Shown here in pieces: positions 1 to 6,182 of a stretch of 11,351 bases of DNA (its first letter is position 1; each line of letters opens with the position of its first letter). Position numbers and translations under genes: made by a program. The DNA is from an uncultured Angelakisella sp. GTDB taxonomy: Bacteria; Bacillota; Clostridia; Oscillospirales; Ruminococcaceae. The notes beneath the pieces are model-generated. The model ran no database searches. It was not told where the DNA came from and saw only the letters and a program-made list of their open reading frames with translations. The stretch is taken from positions 1 to 11,351 of the forward strand of contig CALGIL010000243.1 in NCBI GenBank assembly GCA_937914895.1. Direction: 5' to 3'.

Positions 1-383
1 TGGAGAAGGTGGATGTGCTGATTATCGGCGGCGGCATGGCGTTTACCTTCGCCAAGGCGCAAGGCGGCGAAATCGGCAAATCCCTGCTGGAGGCCGATCG
101 GCTGGACTATGCCCGCGAGATGATTGAAAAGGCCAAGCGCAAGGGCGTGCAGCTGCTGCTGCCGGTGGACACCGCCTTTGGGGACTACGGGCGAATCTTC
201 CTTTCCCCAAGGCAGGAGGAACTGTTTCTCCATGGGGTGCGGCTGGACCCTGGGCGCATCCGACACCCCGACACCGACCAGCCTTTGCGGGTGTACGGCG
301 GGGACCGCTTTCTGGGCCTTGCCCGCATCGACCGGGAAAAGGATGAGCTGGTTATTGTCAAGCTGTTTATCACCATGGACTGA
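1..383 (+). CDS. truB: Chimeric partial ORF: phosphoglycerate kinase middle segment joined to TruB C-terminus
   Basis: The frame is open at the left edge (first full codon at base 3) and ends with TGA at 381-383. Up to about base 173 it reads as the middle of phosphoglycerate kinase, the glycolytic 1,3-bisphosphoglycerate/ADP enzyme: a [14 protein letters not shown] stretch, then [15 protein letters not shown] and [14 protein letters not shown] would normally go on as VVAD..., but here the frame changes into [26 protein letters not shown] and a [17 protein letters not shown] segment ending in VKLF. That is the C-terminal RNA-binding part of TruB, which makes pseudouridine 55 in tRNA. ribF starts 11 bases downstream, the usual truB-ribF order, so the 3' part is in its native place and the pgk part is the intruder. 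Neither protein is complete: the PGK substrate-binding N-terminus and the TruB catalytic domain are absent. Family calls are by motif recognition. Confidence 0.8.
   Translation, partial: EKVDVLIIGGGMAFTFAKAQGGEIGKSLLEADRLDYAREMIEKAKRKGVQLLLPVDTAFGDYGRIFLSPRQEELFLHGVRLDPGRIRHPDTDQPLRVYGGDRFLGLARIDREKDELVIVKLFITMD
153..173 (+). other. Junction of pgk-like and truB-like sequence
   Basis: These 21 bases encode LLLPVDT. The same short peptide is expected in PGK (LLLPVDTVVAD) and in clostridial TruB just before its C-terminal domain (a PVDT-F-DY-like segment). The switch of family therefore falls inside a stretch the two genes could share at nucleotide level. This fits either an assembly join through a shared k-mer or a recombination at microhomology. 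The exact breakpoint within these bases cannot be placed. Confidence 0.6.
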
Positions 384-394
384 GGAGGCGTCAT

Positions 395-1309
395 ATGCAA
401 AGGTCCTCTGAGCTGTGGGGCCGGTGCGCCGGGGACGGCGCGGTGGCTCTGGGCTTTTTTGACGGGGTCCACCTGGGACACCGGGCGGTGGTCTGCCGGA
501 TGGTCCGGGAGGCAGGGACCCGGGGGCTGGTCCCGCGGGTATTTACATACGCCGCGCTGGGGCAGGCCCCCCAGGGGAAGGCCGACTACACCCTGCTGCA
601 GACCGACGAGCAGAAGGAGGCCGTCCTGGAAGCCCTGGGGGTCCGGGAGATGATCTGCCCGGCCTTTGCCCAGATGCGGGACCTGTCCCCGGAGGAGTTT
701 GTCACTAAAATCCTGCTGCAAAACCTGCGGGCCAAGGTTATCGTCTGCGGCTTTAACTACCGGTTTGGCAAGGCCGCCGCCGGGGATGCCTCCCTGCTGC
801 GGAAGCTCTGCGCCCCCCTGGGGGTGGAGGTCATCACCCTGGAGCCGGTCCTTTGGCAGGGCGAGGCCGTCAGCTCCACCCGCATCCGCCAGTGCGTCCG
901 GGAGGGGCGCATGGAGGAGGCCGCCGCCATGCTGGGCGGCGCCTACGGCATCCTGCGCCCGGTGCAGCACGGCAAGCGGCTGGGCCGCCTGCTGGACAGC
1001 CCCACCATCAACCAGACCTTTCCCCCCCGCTTTACCATCCCCCGCTTTGGGGTGTACCAAAGCCGGGTAATCATCGGGGACAGGCAGTACCACGGGGTGA
1101 CCAACGTGGGGGTAAAGCCCACGGTGGATTCGCCGGGACTTAACTGCGAGACGTACATCCTGGACTTTTCCGGCGACCTGTACGGCCGGATGGTGGAGGT
1201 GCGGCTGCTCCGCTTTTTGCGGGATGAGGAGAAGTTTGAAACGGTGGAGGCCATGGCGGAGCAGATCCGCCGCGACGTCCGGGCCGTGCGGGACCTGACC
1301 CGGCAATAG
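395..1309 (+). CDS. ribF: Bifunctional riboflavin kinase / FMN adenylyltransferase
   Basis: RibF converts riboflavin to FMN and then FAD in the cytoplasm, using ATP at both steps. The 304-residue length is normal for the family. The N-terminal nucleotidyltransferase domain (about 15-180) shows GFFDGVHLGH at 20-29, GFNYRFG at 119-125 and SSTRIR at 160-165, the ATP-binding signatures of FAD synthetase. The C-terminal kinase domain (about 183-304) shows PTIN at 203-206, NVGVKPT at 237-243 and LDFSGDLYG at 256-264. The segment before PTIN reads GRLLDS where most homologues have GR-LGF, so Gly-Phe is replaced by Asp-Ser; the Pro-Thr and Asn of the motif are kept. The ATG at 395 is preceded by GAGGAGG at 382-388, which overlaps the truB stop, so ribF is probably co-transcribed and translationally close to truB. 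Confidence 0.93.
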   Translation: MQRSSELWGRCAGDGAVALGFFDGVHLGHRAVVCRMVREAGTRGLVPRVFTYAALGQAPQGKADYTLLQTDEQKEAVLEALGVREMICPAFAQMRDLSPEEFVTKILLQNLRAKVIVCGFNYRFGKAAAGDASLLRKLCAPLGVEVITLEPVLWQGEAVSSTRIRQCVREGRMEEAAAMLGGAYGILRPVQHGKRLGRLLDSPTINQTFPPRFTIPRFGVYQSRVIIGDRQYHGVTNVGVKPTVDSPGLNCETYILDFSGDLYGRMVEVRLLRFLRDEEKFETVEAMAEQIRRDVRAVRDLTRQ

Positions 1310-1335
1310 GGGCCGGGCGGACAGCCCGAAGCCCC
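1309..1335 (+). other. GC-rich hairpin just after ribF
   Basis: GGGGC (1309-1313) and GGGC (1315-1318) pair with GCCC (1324-1327) and GCCCC (1331-1335), giving nine pairs with a small internal loop, starting at the ribF stop codon. No U-run follows, so it is not a classical terminator. It could slow polymerase or protect the 3' end of the ribF mRNA. The rest of the 98-base gap to the next gene shows no convincing promoter. Confidence 0.35.
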
Positions 1336-1407
1336 GCACTATACAAGGGCAATTCCACACATCCCGCTGCGCGGGACTGCCCGGAAGAAAGAAGGAGTAG
1401 CACCGCT

Positions 1408-1851
1408 ATGGCAAAAAAATCAAACGCCGGCCCCGCCCCCCAGTCCGGTGGGGCCGAGGCACCTAAAAAGAAGAAAATGACCCCCCGGCAGCTTGCCGTT
1501 ACGGCGGCCGCCATTTTGGTGGTGCTGGTGGCCGTGGTGATCATCGACAACAACATCCGCAACCCCCGGGTGGAGGATTCCACCGCCGCCATCAACGTGG
1601 CCATTGACAAGGTGCTTCATGTCATGACCGAAATGGACGACGACGACGTCTTCAGCATCGAGTGCCTGGACCTCCAGAAGATCGAGGGCAAAAGCTATTA
1701 CCCCGTGGTGTTTTATGTCCACGAAAATTACGAGACCCCCCAGGAAAAGGAGGTCCCCGTGCTGACCGTGTACATACAGGAGAGCAGCTCCAAGGTCTTT
1801 CGGATGAACGACCAGGGCCAGCTGATTCCCTATACCCCCAAGGCGGTGTAA
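1408..1851 (+). CDS. Single-pass membrane protein of unknown function
   Basis: I do not recognise this 147-residue protein. The N-terminus (1-28) is hydrophilic and rich in Lys, Pro and Gly (APKKKKMTPRQ). One hydrophobic helix follows at about 29-47 (VTAAAILVVLVAVVII), then a domain of about 100 residues rich in acidic residues, with an EMDDDD run near residue 72. The positive residues before the helix predict N-in, C-out topology, so the soluble domain would lie outside the membrane; there is no cleavage site. The tail contains several predicted beta strands (YYPVVFYVH, VPVLTVYIQ), suggesting a small folded domain. The start is supported by GAAGGAG at 1391-1397, ten bases before the ATG. It lies between ribF and the rpsO promoter and could be the last gene of the truB-ribF transcript. 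Confidence 0.75.
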   Translation: MAKKSNAGPAPQSGGAEAPKKKKMTPRQLAVTAAAILVVLVAVVIIDNNIRNPRVEDSTAAINVAIDKVLHVMTEMDDDDVFSIECLDLQKIEGKSYYPVVFYVHENYETPQEKEVPVLTVYIQESSSKVFRMNDQGQLIPYTPKAV

Positions 1852-1884
1852 AGGACCCAAAAGCGGAAAATCCGGGAAAATTCC

Positions 1885-1913
1885 TTTACACAGCCGGTCC
1901 CGTATGCTATAAT
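1885..1913 (+). promoter_or_regulatory. Sigma-A-type promoter for rpsO
   Basis: TTTACA (-35, 1885-1890) and a perfect TATAAT (-10, 1908-1913) are separated by 17 bases, and TGC directly before the -10 gives an extended -10. Predicted start is near 1920, leaving a leader of about 115 bases before rpsO. This is the best promoter on the plus strand here and separates rpsO from the upstream genes. Confidence 0.85.
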
Positions 1914-1919
1914 ATCCAC

Positions 1920-2034
1920 GCGTGTGCAAGCACGACAACCAACCGACCGTTTCGCGGCCCGGGGAAATAAGCCCTTACTGGGACTGCCTACGCCCCCCGC
2001 TGGGAAATCGGCGACTGTTTTATGAGGTGAAGCA
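1920..2034 (+). promoter_or_regulatory. Untranslated leader of rpsO, possible S15 autoregulatory RNA
   Basis: About 115 bases lie between the predicted start and the rpsO ATG and contain no gene. Small complementary segments are visible, for example CGTG/CACG near 1920-1933, CCC/GGG around 1974-1984, and CGCC/GGCG flanking the stretch just before the ribosome binding site. S15 represses its own mRNA through a leader structure in several bacteria, using different folds in different lineages. That this leader does so is inference; I cannot assign it to a known S15 leader class. Confidence 0.35.
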
Positions 2035-2300
2035 ATGCTGCAAAAAGAAGTAAAGACCCAAATTATGCAGGAGTACGCAACCCACGAGGGCGACACCGGT
2101 TCTCCCGAGGTCCAGATTGCGGTTTTGACCAAGCGGATCAACGATTTGACCGAGCATCTGAAGACCCACAAAAAGGACCATCACTCCCGCCGCGGCCTGC
2201 TGAAGATGGTCGGCCACCGCAGAAACCTTCTGACCTACCTCAGAAGAAGGACATCGAGCGGTACCGCGCCGTCATTGCAAAGCTGGGTCTGCGCAAGTAG
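2035..2300 (+). CDS. rpsO: 30S ribosomal protein S15, with a one-base frameshift
   Basis: S15 binds the central domain of 16S rRNA early in small-subunit assembly. Residues 1-69 match the family: [16 protein letters not shown], then [19 protein letters not shown] and [13 protein letters not shown]. After Leu69 (codon 2239-2241) the frame fails: reading on gives an unrelated tail up to 2439. From 2244 the next frame gives [18 protein letters not shown] and a TAG at 2298-2300, exactly the S15 C-terminus. The 266 bases from ATG to TAG are one short of 89 codons. The expected bases are CTC AGA AAG AAG GAC; the window lacks one A of an AAA run near 2242-2246. With it restored the protein is 88 residues, the standard length. 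The ribosome binding site is a TGAGGTGA just before the ATG. A sequencing or assembly indel is the simplest reading, a real mutation less likely. Confidence 0.93.
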
Positions 2301-2308
2301 TTCGTCCA

Positions 2309-2341
2309 AAAGGCAGGCGGCCGGGGGCTGCCTGCCTTTCA
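2309..2341 (+). terminator. Rho-independent terminator after rpsO
   Basis: AAAGGCAGGC (2309-2318) and GCCTGCCTTT (2330-2339) form a perfect ten-base-pair stem with an 11-base GC-rich loop, starting nine bases after the corrected rpsO stop. The U-run is only three bases and forms part of the stem, so termination may be partial and allow read-through into pnp. Confidence 0.7.
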
Positions 2342-2378
2342 TTGGCATAGGACAGGTCTTAGCGGCGGACGCCCGAAG

Positions 2379-2435
2379 TTTAGCAGTGAATCGACCGGCC
2401 GGGGGCCGCCCCCGGCCGGCGGATTTATTGCTAAA
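2379..2435 (+). repeat. Long hairpin in the rpsO-pnp gap
   Basis: Bases 2379-2405 pair with 2409-2435 around a three-base loop (CCG, 2406-2408). Of 27 positions, 23 are Watson-Crick, two are G-U (2386/2428 and 2388/2426) and two are mismatched (2393/2421, 2394/2420). The inner 11 pairs are all G-C; the outer arms end TTTAGCA and TGCTAAA. The two wobble pairs hold only in plus-strand RNA, which points to selection on the transcript. In Escherichia coli a stem-loop in the pnp leader is cut by RNase III and lets PNPase repress its own mRNA. This hairpin is in the equivalent place, but the role is inferred. No U-run follows immediately. Confidence 0.75.
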
Positions 2436-2481
2436 ATAACGGCGGGCCGCCTGGACAATATAGTTACAGGAGGTTCTAGTT

Positions 2482-4599
2482 ATGTTTGAAAATTACCGCG
2501 TGTTCAAAACCCAGTTTGCCGGCCGCGAAATCAGCTTCGAGACCGGGAAAATGGCGTGCCTTGCCAGCGGCAGCGTGCTGGTCCGCTATGGCGAGACCAC
2601 CGTGCTGGTCAACGTCACCATGTCCCAAAAGCCCCGGGAGGGCATCGACTTCTTCCCTCTGTCGGTGGATTTTGAGGAAAAGCTGTACGCCGTGGGCAAA
2701 ATCCCCGGCTCCTTTATGCGGCGGGAGGGCCGCCCCTCGGAGAAGGCCATTCTGTCCTCCCGGGTGGTGGACCGGCCCATCCGTCCCCTCTTTCCCAAGG
2801 ATATGCGCAACGACGTCTCGGTGGTCATGACCGTTTTGTCGGTGGACCCCGACTGCTCCCCCGAAATCGCGGGGATGATCGGCACCTCCATGGCCCTGTC
2901 CATTTCGGACATTCCCTGGAACGGCCCCATTGCGGGCATTAACGTGGGGCTGGTGGACGGCCGCATCGTTTTGGCCCCCAACCATGAGGAGAAGGGAAAA
3001 AGCGACCTGCAGCTGACCGTGGCCGGCACCGCCGACAAGGTCTGCATGATTGAGGCCGGCGCCAACGAGGTGGACGACGACACCATGCTGGACGCCATTA
3101 TGCAGGGCTTTGCCGAAATCCAGAAGATGGTGGGCTTTATTAAAGAGGTCCAGGCCCAGGTGGGCAGGCAGAAGGTGCCCTTCGAATCCAAGGAGGTGCC
3201 CCACGACCTGTTTGAGGCGGTGCGCGCCTTTGCCCAGGACCGGGTGAAGCTTGCCCTGGACACCGACGACAAAAATGTCCGGGAGGAGCGCCTGGCCCCC
3301 ATCGTGGCCGATATTCACGAGCAGTTTGACGCCCAGTACCCCGACCAGGCGGCCATCATCGACGAATGTATTTACAAGCTGCAAAAGCATATTGTCCGCC
3401 GCTGGCTGCTGGACGAGCAGAAGCGGGTGGACGGCCGCGGCATGGATGAAATCCGGCCCCTGGCCGCCGAGGTGGGCCTCATTCCCCGGGTCCACGGCTC
3501 CGGCATGTTTACCCGGGGCCAGACACAGGTGCTGACCATTGCCACCTTGGGCACCGTCCGGGAGGCCCAGCTGCTGGACGGCATTGACGAGGAGACCAGC
3601 AAGCGGTATATGCACCACTACAACTTCCCCTCCTACTCGGTGGGCGAGACCCGGCCCAGCCGCGGCCCCGGCCGCCGGGAGATTGGCCACGGCGCCCTGG
3701 CCGAGCGCGCCCTGCTGCCGGTGATTCCCCCGGTGGAGGACTTCCCCTACACCCTGCGCCTGGTCAGTGAGGTTCTCTCCTCCAACGGCTCCACCTCCCA
3801 GGGCTCCATCTGCGGCTCCACCCTGGCCCTGATGGACGCGGGCGTGCCCATCAAGGCCCCCGTGGCCGGCATCTCCTGCGGCCTTATCACCGAGGGCGAC
3901 CGCTGGATGACCATGGTGGACATCCAGGGCCTGGAGGATTTCTTTGGGGACATGGACTTTAAGGTGGGCGGCACCAAAAAGGGCATTACCGCCATCCAGA
4001 TGGACCTGAAAATTGACGGCCTGACCCCCGAGATCATCAAGGAGGCCTTTGCCAAAACCCACAAGGCCCGCAATTATATTCTGGACGAAATCATGCTCAA
4101 ATGCATCCCCGCGCCCCGTCCGGAGCTGTCCAAGTACGCCCCCAAAATGCTTACCCTGACCATCGACCCCGATAAAATCCGCGAGGTCATCGGCTCCGGC
4201 GGCAAGGTGATCCAGAAGATCTGCGCCGAGTGCGACGTTAAAATCGACATCGAGGACGACGGCCATGTCTTTGTGTCGGCCATCGACATCGACAACGCCC
4301 GCCGCGCCGTCTCCATCATCGAGACCATTGTCAACGACCCCGAAATCGGGGCCATCTACAAGGGCGTGGTCACCCGCCTGATGGCCTTTGGCGCCTTTGT
4401 GGAAATCGCCCCCGGCAAGGAGGGCCTTGTCCACATCTCCAAGCTGGCGGAAAACCGGGTGGAAAAGGTGGAGGACGTGGTGGCCGTGGGCGACGAGATT
4501 TTGGTCAAGGTCACCGAGATCGACCAGCAGGGCCGCATCAACCTTTCCCGCAAGGACGCCCTGGCGGCGGTGGCCGCCCAGAAGAAGAATAACGGCTGA
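2482..4599 (+). CDS. pnp: Polyribonucleotide nucleotidyltransferase (PNPase)
   Basis: PNPase degrades RNA 3' to 5' using phosphate, releasing nucleoside diphosphates, and works as a cytoplasmic trimer. The 705-residue protein has every expected domain. The first RNase PH domain (about 10-140) contains KIPGSFMRREGRPSEKAIL and DRPIRPLFP. A helical linker spans about 150-300. The catalytic second RNase PH domain starts at VDGRG (316-320) and holds TRGQTQVL, RPSRGPGRREIGHG and GDMDFKVGGT. The KH domain carries GSGG at 571-574 in an IREVIGSGGKVIQKI motif, and the S1 domain runs from about 627 to 697 (FGAFVEI, EGLVHISKL, NLSRKDA). The ATG at 2482 has AGGAGGT at 2468-2474, seven bases upstream. It follows rpsO, the conserved order; transcription could come by read-through from the rpsO promoter. 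Confidence 0.97.
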   Translation: MFENYRVFKTQFAGREISFETGKMACLASGSVLVRYGETTVLVNVTMSQKPREGIDFFPLSVDFEEKLYAVGKIPGSFMRREGRPSEKAILSSRVVDRPIRPLFPKDMRNDVSVVMTVLSVDPDCSPEIAGMIGTSMALSISDIPWNGPIAGINVGLVDGRIVLAPNHEEKGKSDLQLTVAGTADKVCMIEAGANEVDDDTMLDAIMQGFAEIQKMVGFIKEVQAQVGRQKVPFESKEVPHDLFEAVRAFAQDRVKLALDTDDKNVREERLAPIVADIHEQFDAQYPDQAAIIDECIYKLQKHIVRRWLLDEQKRVDGRGMDEIRPLAAEVGLIPRVHGSGMFTRGQTQVLTIATLGTVREAQLLDGIDEETSKRYMHHYNFPSYSVGETRPSRGPGRREIGHGALAERALLPVIPPVEDFPYTLRLVSEVLSSNGSTSQGSICGSTLALMDAGVPIKAPVAGISCGLITEGDRWMTMVDIQGLEDFFGDMDFKVGGTKKGITAIQMDLKIDGLTPEIIKEAFAKTHKARNYILDEIMLKCIPAPRPELSKYAPKMLTLTIDPDKIREVIGSGGKVIQKICAECDVKIDIEDDGHVFVSAIDIDNARRAVSIIETIVNDPEIGAIYKGVVTRLMAFGAFVEIAPGKEGLVHISKLAENRVEKVEDVVAVGDEILVKVTEIDQQGRINLSRKDALAAVAAQKKNNG

Positions 4600-4602
4600 T
4601 TT

Positions 4603-4617
4603 CCGCCAATCCGGCGG
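4603..4617 (+). terminator. Short hairpin after pnp
   Basis: CCGCC and GGCGG form a five-pair stem with a five-base loop four bases after the pnp stop, followed by only two Ts. It is too weak to call a terminator with confidence; it may act together with the stronger hairpin at 4628-4659. Confidence 0.25.
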
Positions 4618-4627
4618 TTAATCAAAG

Positions 4628-4659
4628 GGACAGCGGACGGCGCCTGCCGTCCGCTGTCC
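4628..4659 (+). terminator. Perfect 14-base-pair hairpin downstream of pnp
   Basis: GGACAGCGGACGGC (4628-4641) and its exact complement (4646-4659) enclose a GCCT tetraloop. No U-run follows, so intrinsic termination is doubtful. It would be an effective block to 3' exonucleases at the end of the pnp mRNA. Confidence 0.5.
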
Positions 4660-4745
4660 GCATCTGACGCCCGCGGCCATTTTAGGCGGAGGCCTTGGCC
4701 CCGGGGCAGCGTGATTTTTCCAAATCGGTGAACAAATCGCAAACA

Positions 4746-4780
4746 AAACCGGAAAACATTGAGTTTTTCCGGTTTCTTTG
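4746..4780 (+). terminator. A/T-flanked CCGG hairpin, likely terminator of pnp
   Basis: Bases 4746-4756 (AAACCGGAAAA) pair perfectly with 4765-4775 (TTTTCCGGTTT), eleven pairs around an eight-base loop, followed by CTTTG. The A-rich left and T-rich right flanks make it a plausible bidirectional intrinsic terminator. Its loop contains the -35 of the promoter for the next gene. Confidence 0.5.
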
Positions 4781-4787
4781 CTAAAAT
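4759..4787 (+). promoter_or_regulatory. Promoter for the CNNM-family transporter gene
   Basis: TTGAGT (4759-4764) and TAAAAT (4782-4787) are 17 bases apart, and TGC just before the -10 gives an extended -10. The predicted start near 4794 leaves a leader of about 75 bases. That leader contains two small hairpins: GGGCA/TGCCC at 4798-4811 and GTGGG/CCCAC at 4825-4837. Confidence 0.6.
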
Positions 4788-4867
4788 AAGTTGACACGGG
4801 CACGGCTGCCCGCTGCGGCACCCCGTGGGACGCCCACATAGTTTGAATTATAGGAGTTGGTATTTTT

Positions 4868-6130
4868 TTGGACAGTACAGACATAGGAACAATCCTTTTG
4901 CTGATTGTTTTTCTGGGACTATCCGCGTTTTTTTCCGCGACGGAGACCGCGTTTTCCACCGTCAATACGCTGCGTATCCGCAATATGGCGGACGAGGGCA
5001 GTATAAAGGCCAAGGCCGCCCTGCGTCTCATGAATGATTACGACCGTCTGCTGTCCACCATTCTCATCGGCAACAACCTGGTCAATATCGCCCTTTCCTC
5101 GGTCATCACGGTGGTGGCCACCGACTTTTTTGGCAGCGCCGGCGTGGCCATTGCCACCGGCGCGTCCACCCTTTTGGTGCTCACCTTTGGGGAAATTCTG
5201 CCCAAAAGCCTTGCCAAGGACCACAGCGAGCGCATTGTGCTCAGCGATGTGACGTCGGCGCTGCGGTTTTTTGTGGTCATTCTTTACCCCTTTTCCGCCT
5301 TCTTCTCCTGGCTGAAGGGGCTGCTGCGGGGCAAAAACACCGGCGAAAAGGCCCCCTCCATCACCGAGCAGGAGCTTTTATATATGCTGGAGACTATGGA
5401 CGATAACGTGCTGGAGGACGAGGAAAAGGACCTGGTCCAGTCGGCGCTGGAATTTGACGAGACCACCGTCCAGGAGGTGCTGACCCCCCGGGTAAACGTC
5501 TTTGCCCTGGACATCGAGGACGACCAGGAAGAAATTCTGGGGTCCATTATGGGGGAAAGCTTCTCCCGCATCCCCGTATACGAGGACACCATTGACAACA
5601 TCATCGGCATCGTCCAGTCCCGGGAAATTTTGGAAAAGGCGGTGCAGGGACAGAAAATCGACCTGCGGGGGATGATGGGCGACGTCATGTATGTCCACCG
5701 CACCATGAAGATTTCCCGCCTGCTGGGGGACTTTCAGCGCAGCAAGACCCATATGGCCGTGGTCATCGACGACTACGGCGGCACCCTGGGCGTCGTCACC
5801 CTGGAGGACCTGCTGGAGGAGCTGGTGGGCGAGATTTGGGACGAGGATGACGAGGTGGTCACCGACCTTGTGGACCTGGGCGACGGCAGCTTTGAGGTCA
5901 GCGGCGACATGAACATCTATGAGTTTTTTGATGCGATGCACTACGACGCCCGCCGCTTCGAAAGTGACTATAACACCATGAACGGCTGGGCGCTGGAGCT
6001 GCTGGAGCATATTCCCGAGGTGGGGGAGCATTTTTCCTACGACCGCTTTGCGTTTACGGTGAAGGAAATGGACGACCAGCGCATTACCAAGCTGCTGGTG
6101 CGGGAAAATCCCCCCGCGGAGGAAGGCTAG
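4868..6130 (+). CDS. CNNM/CorC (HlyC)-family CBS-domain membrane protein, probable divalent-cation efflux
   Basis: This 420-residue protein has the three-part layout of the HlyC/CorC or CNNM family. The DUF21 membrane domain (about 1-185) has four hydrophobic segments at roughly 6-27, 62-83, 90-110 and 126-150, with the family motifs SATETAFSTVN, GNNLVN and FGEILPK. A CBS pair follows at about 203-335 (VLTPRVNV, SRIPVYEDTIDNIIGIV, VVIDDYGGTLGVVTLEDL), then a CorC/HlyC C-terminal domain at about 345-415. Members are linked to Mg2+ or Co2+ export and resistance; the old hemolysin name is not supported here. The start is TTG at 4868, preceded by TAGGAG at 4851-4856. No in-frame ATG lies between the upstream stop at 4844-4846 and the conserved region, and a run of seven Ts ends in this TTG. 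It has its own promoter and is followed after 52 bases by proB. Confidence 0.9.
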   Translation: MDSTDIGTILLLIVFLGLSAFFSATETAFSTVNTLRIRNMADEGSIKAKAALRLMNDYDRLLSTILIGNNLVNIALSSVITVVATDFFGSAGVAIATGASTLLVLTFGEILPKSLAKDHSERIVLSDVTSALRFFVVILYPFSAFFSWLKGLLRGKNTGEKAPSITEQELLYMLETMDDNVLEDEEKDLVQSALEFDETTVQEVLTPRVNVFALDIEDDQEEILGSIMGESFSRIPVYEDTIDNIIGIVQSREILEKAVQGQKIDLRGMMGDVMYVHRTMKISRLLGDFQRSKTHMAVVIDDYGGTLGVVTLEDLLEELVGEIWDEDDEVVTDLVDLGDGSFEVSGDMNIYEFFDAMHYDARRFESDYNTMNGWALELLEHIPEVGEHFSYDRFAFTVKEMDDQRITKLLVRENPPAEEG

Positions 6131-6182
6131 GTCTTTTTTGAAAAGGGGAGACCCTTAGACAACATACAGGAGGAACCGCCCC

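Noticed and set aside
2301..2439. S15 with a C-terminal extension to 2439
   Set aside because: The apparent extension is out-of-frame reading after the frameshift; it runs through the terminator and long hairpin and has no S15 similarity.
2459..2464. TATAGT as a -10 for pnp
   Set aside because: No -35-like element lies at the right distance, and transcription would start at or after the ribosome binding site.
2476..4434. Long minus-strand open frame opposite pnp
   Set aside because: It mirrors the codon structure of pnp in a GC-rich sequence, and its translation is repetitive in Gly, His, Leu and Asp with no family resemblance. The plus strand is a full-length PNPase.
4791..4796. Perfect TTGACA -35 element
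   Set aside because: No -10-like hexamer lies 15-19 bases downstream; the sequence there is GC-rich. The TTGAGT/TAAAAT pair just upstream is better.
6138..6168. TTGAAA with CATACA as a promoter for proB
   Set aside because: The spacing is 19 bases and the predicted start would fall at the AGGAGG site, leaving too little leader.
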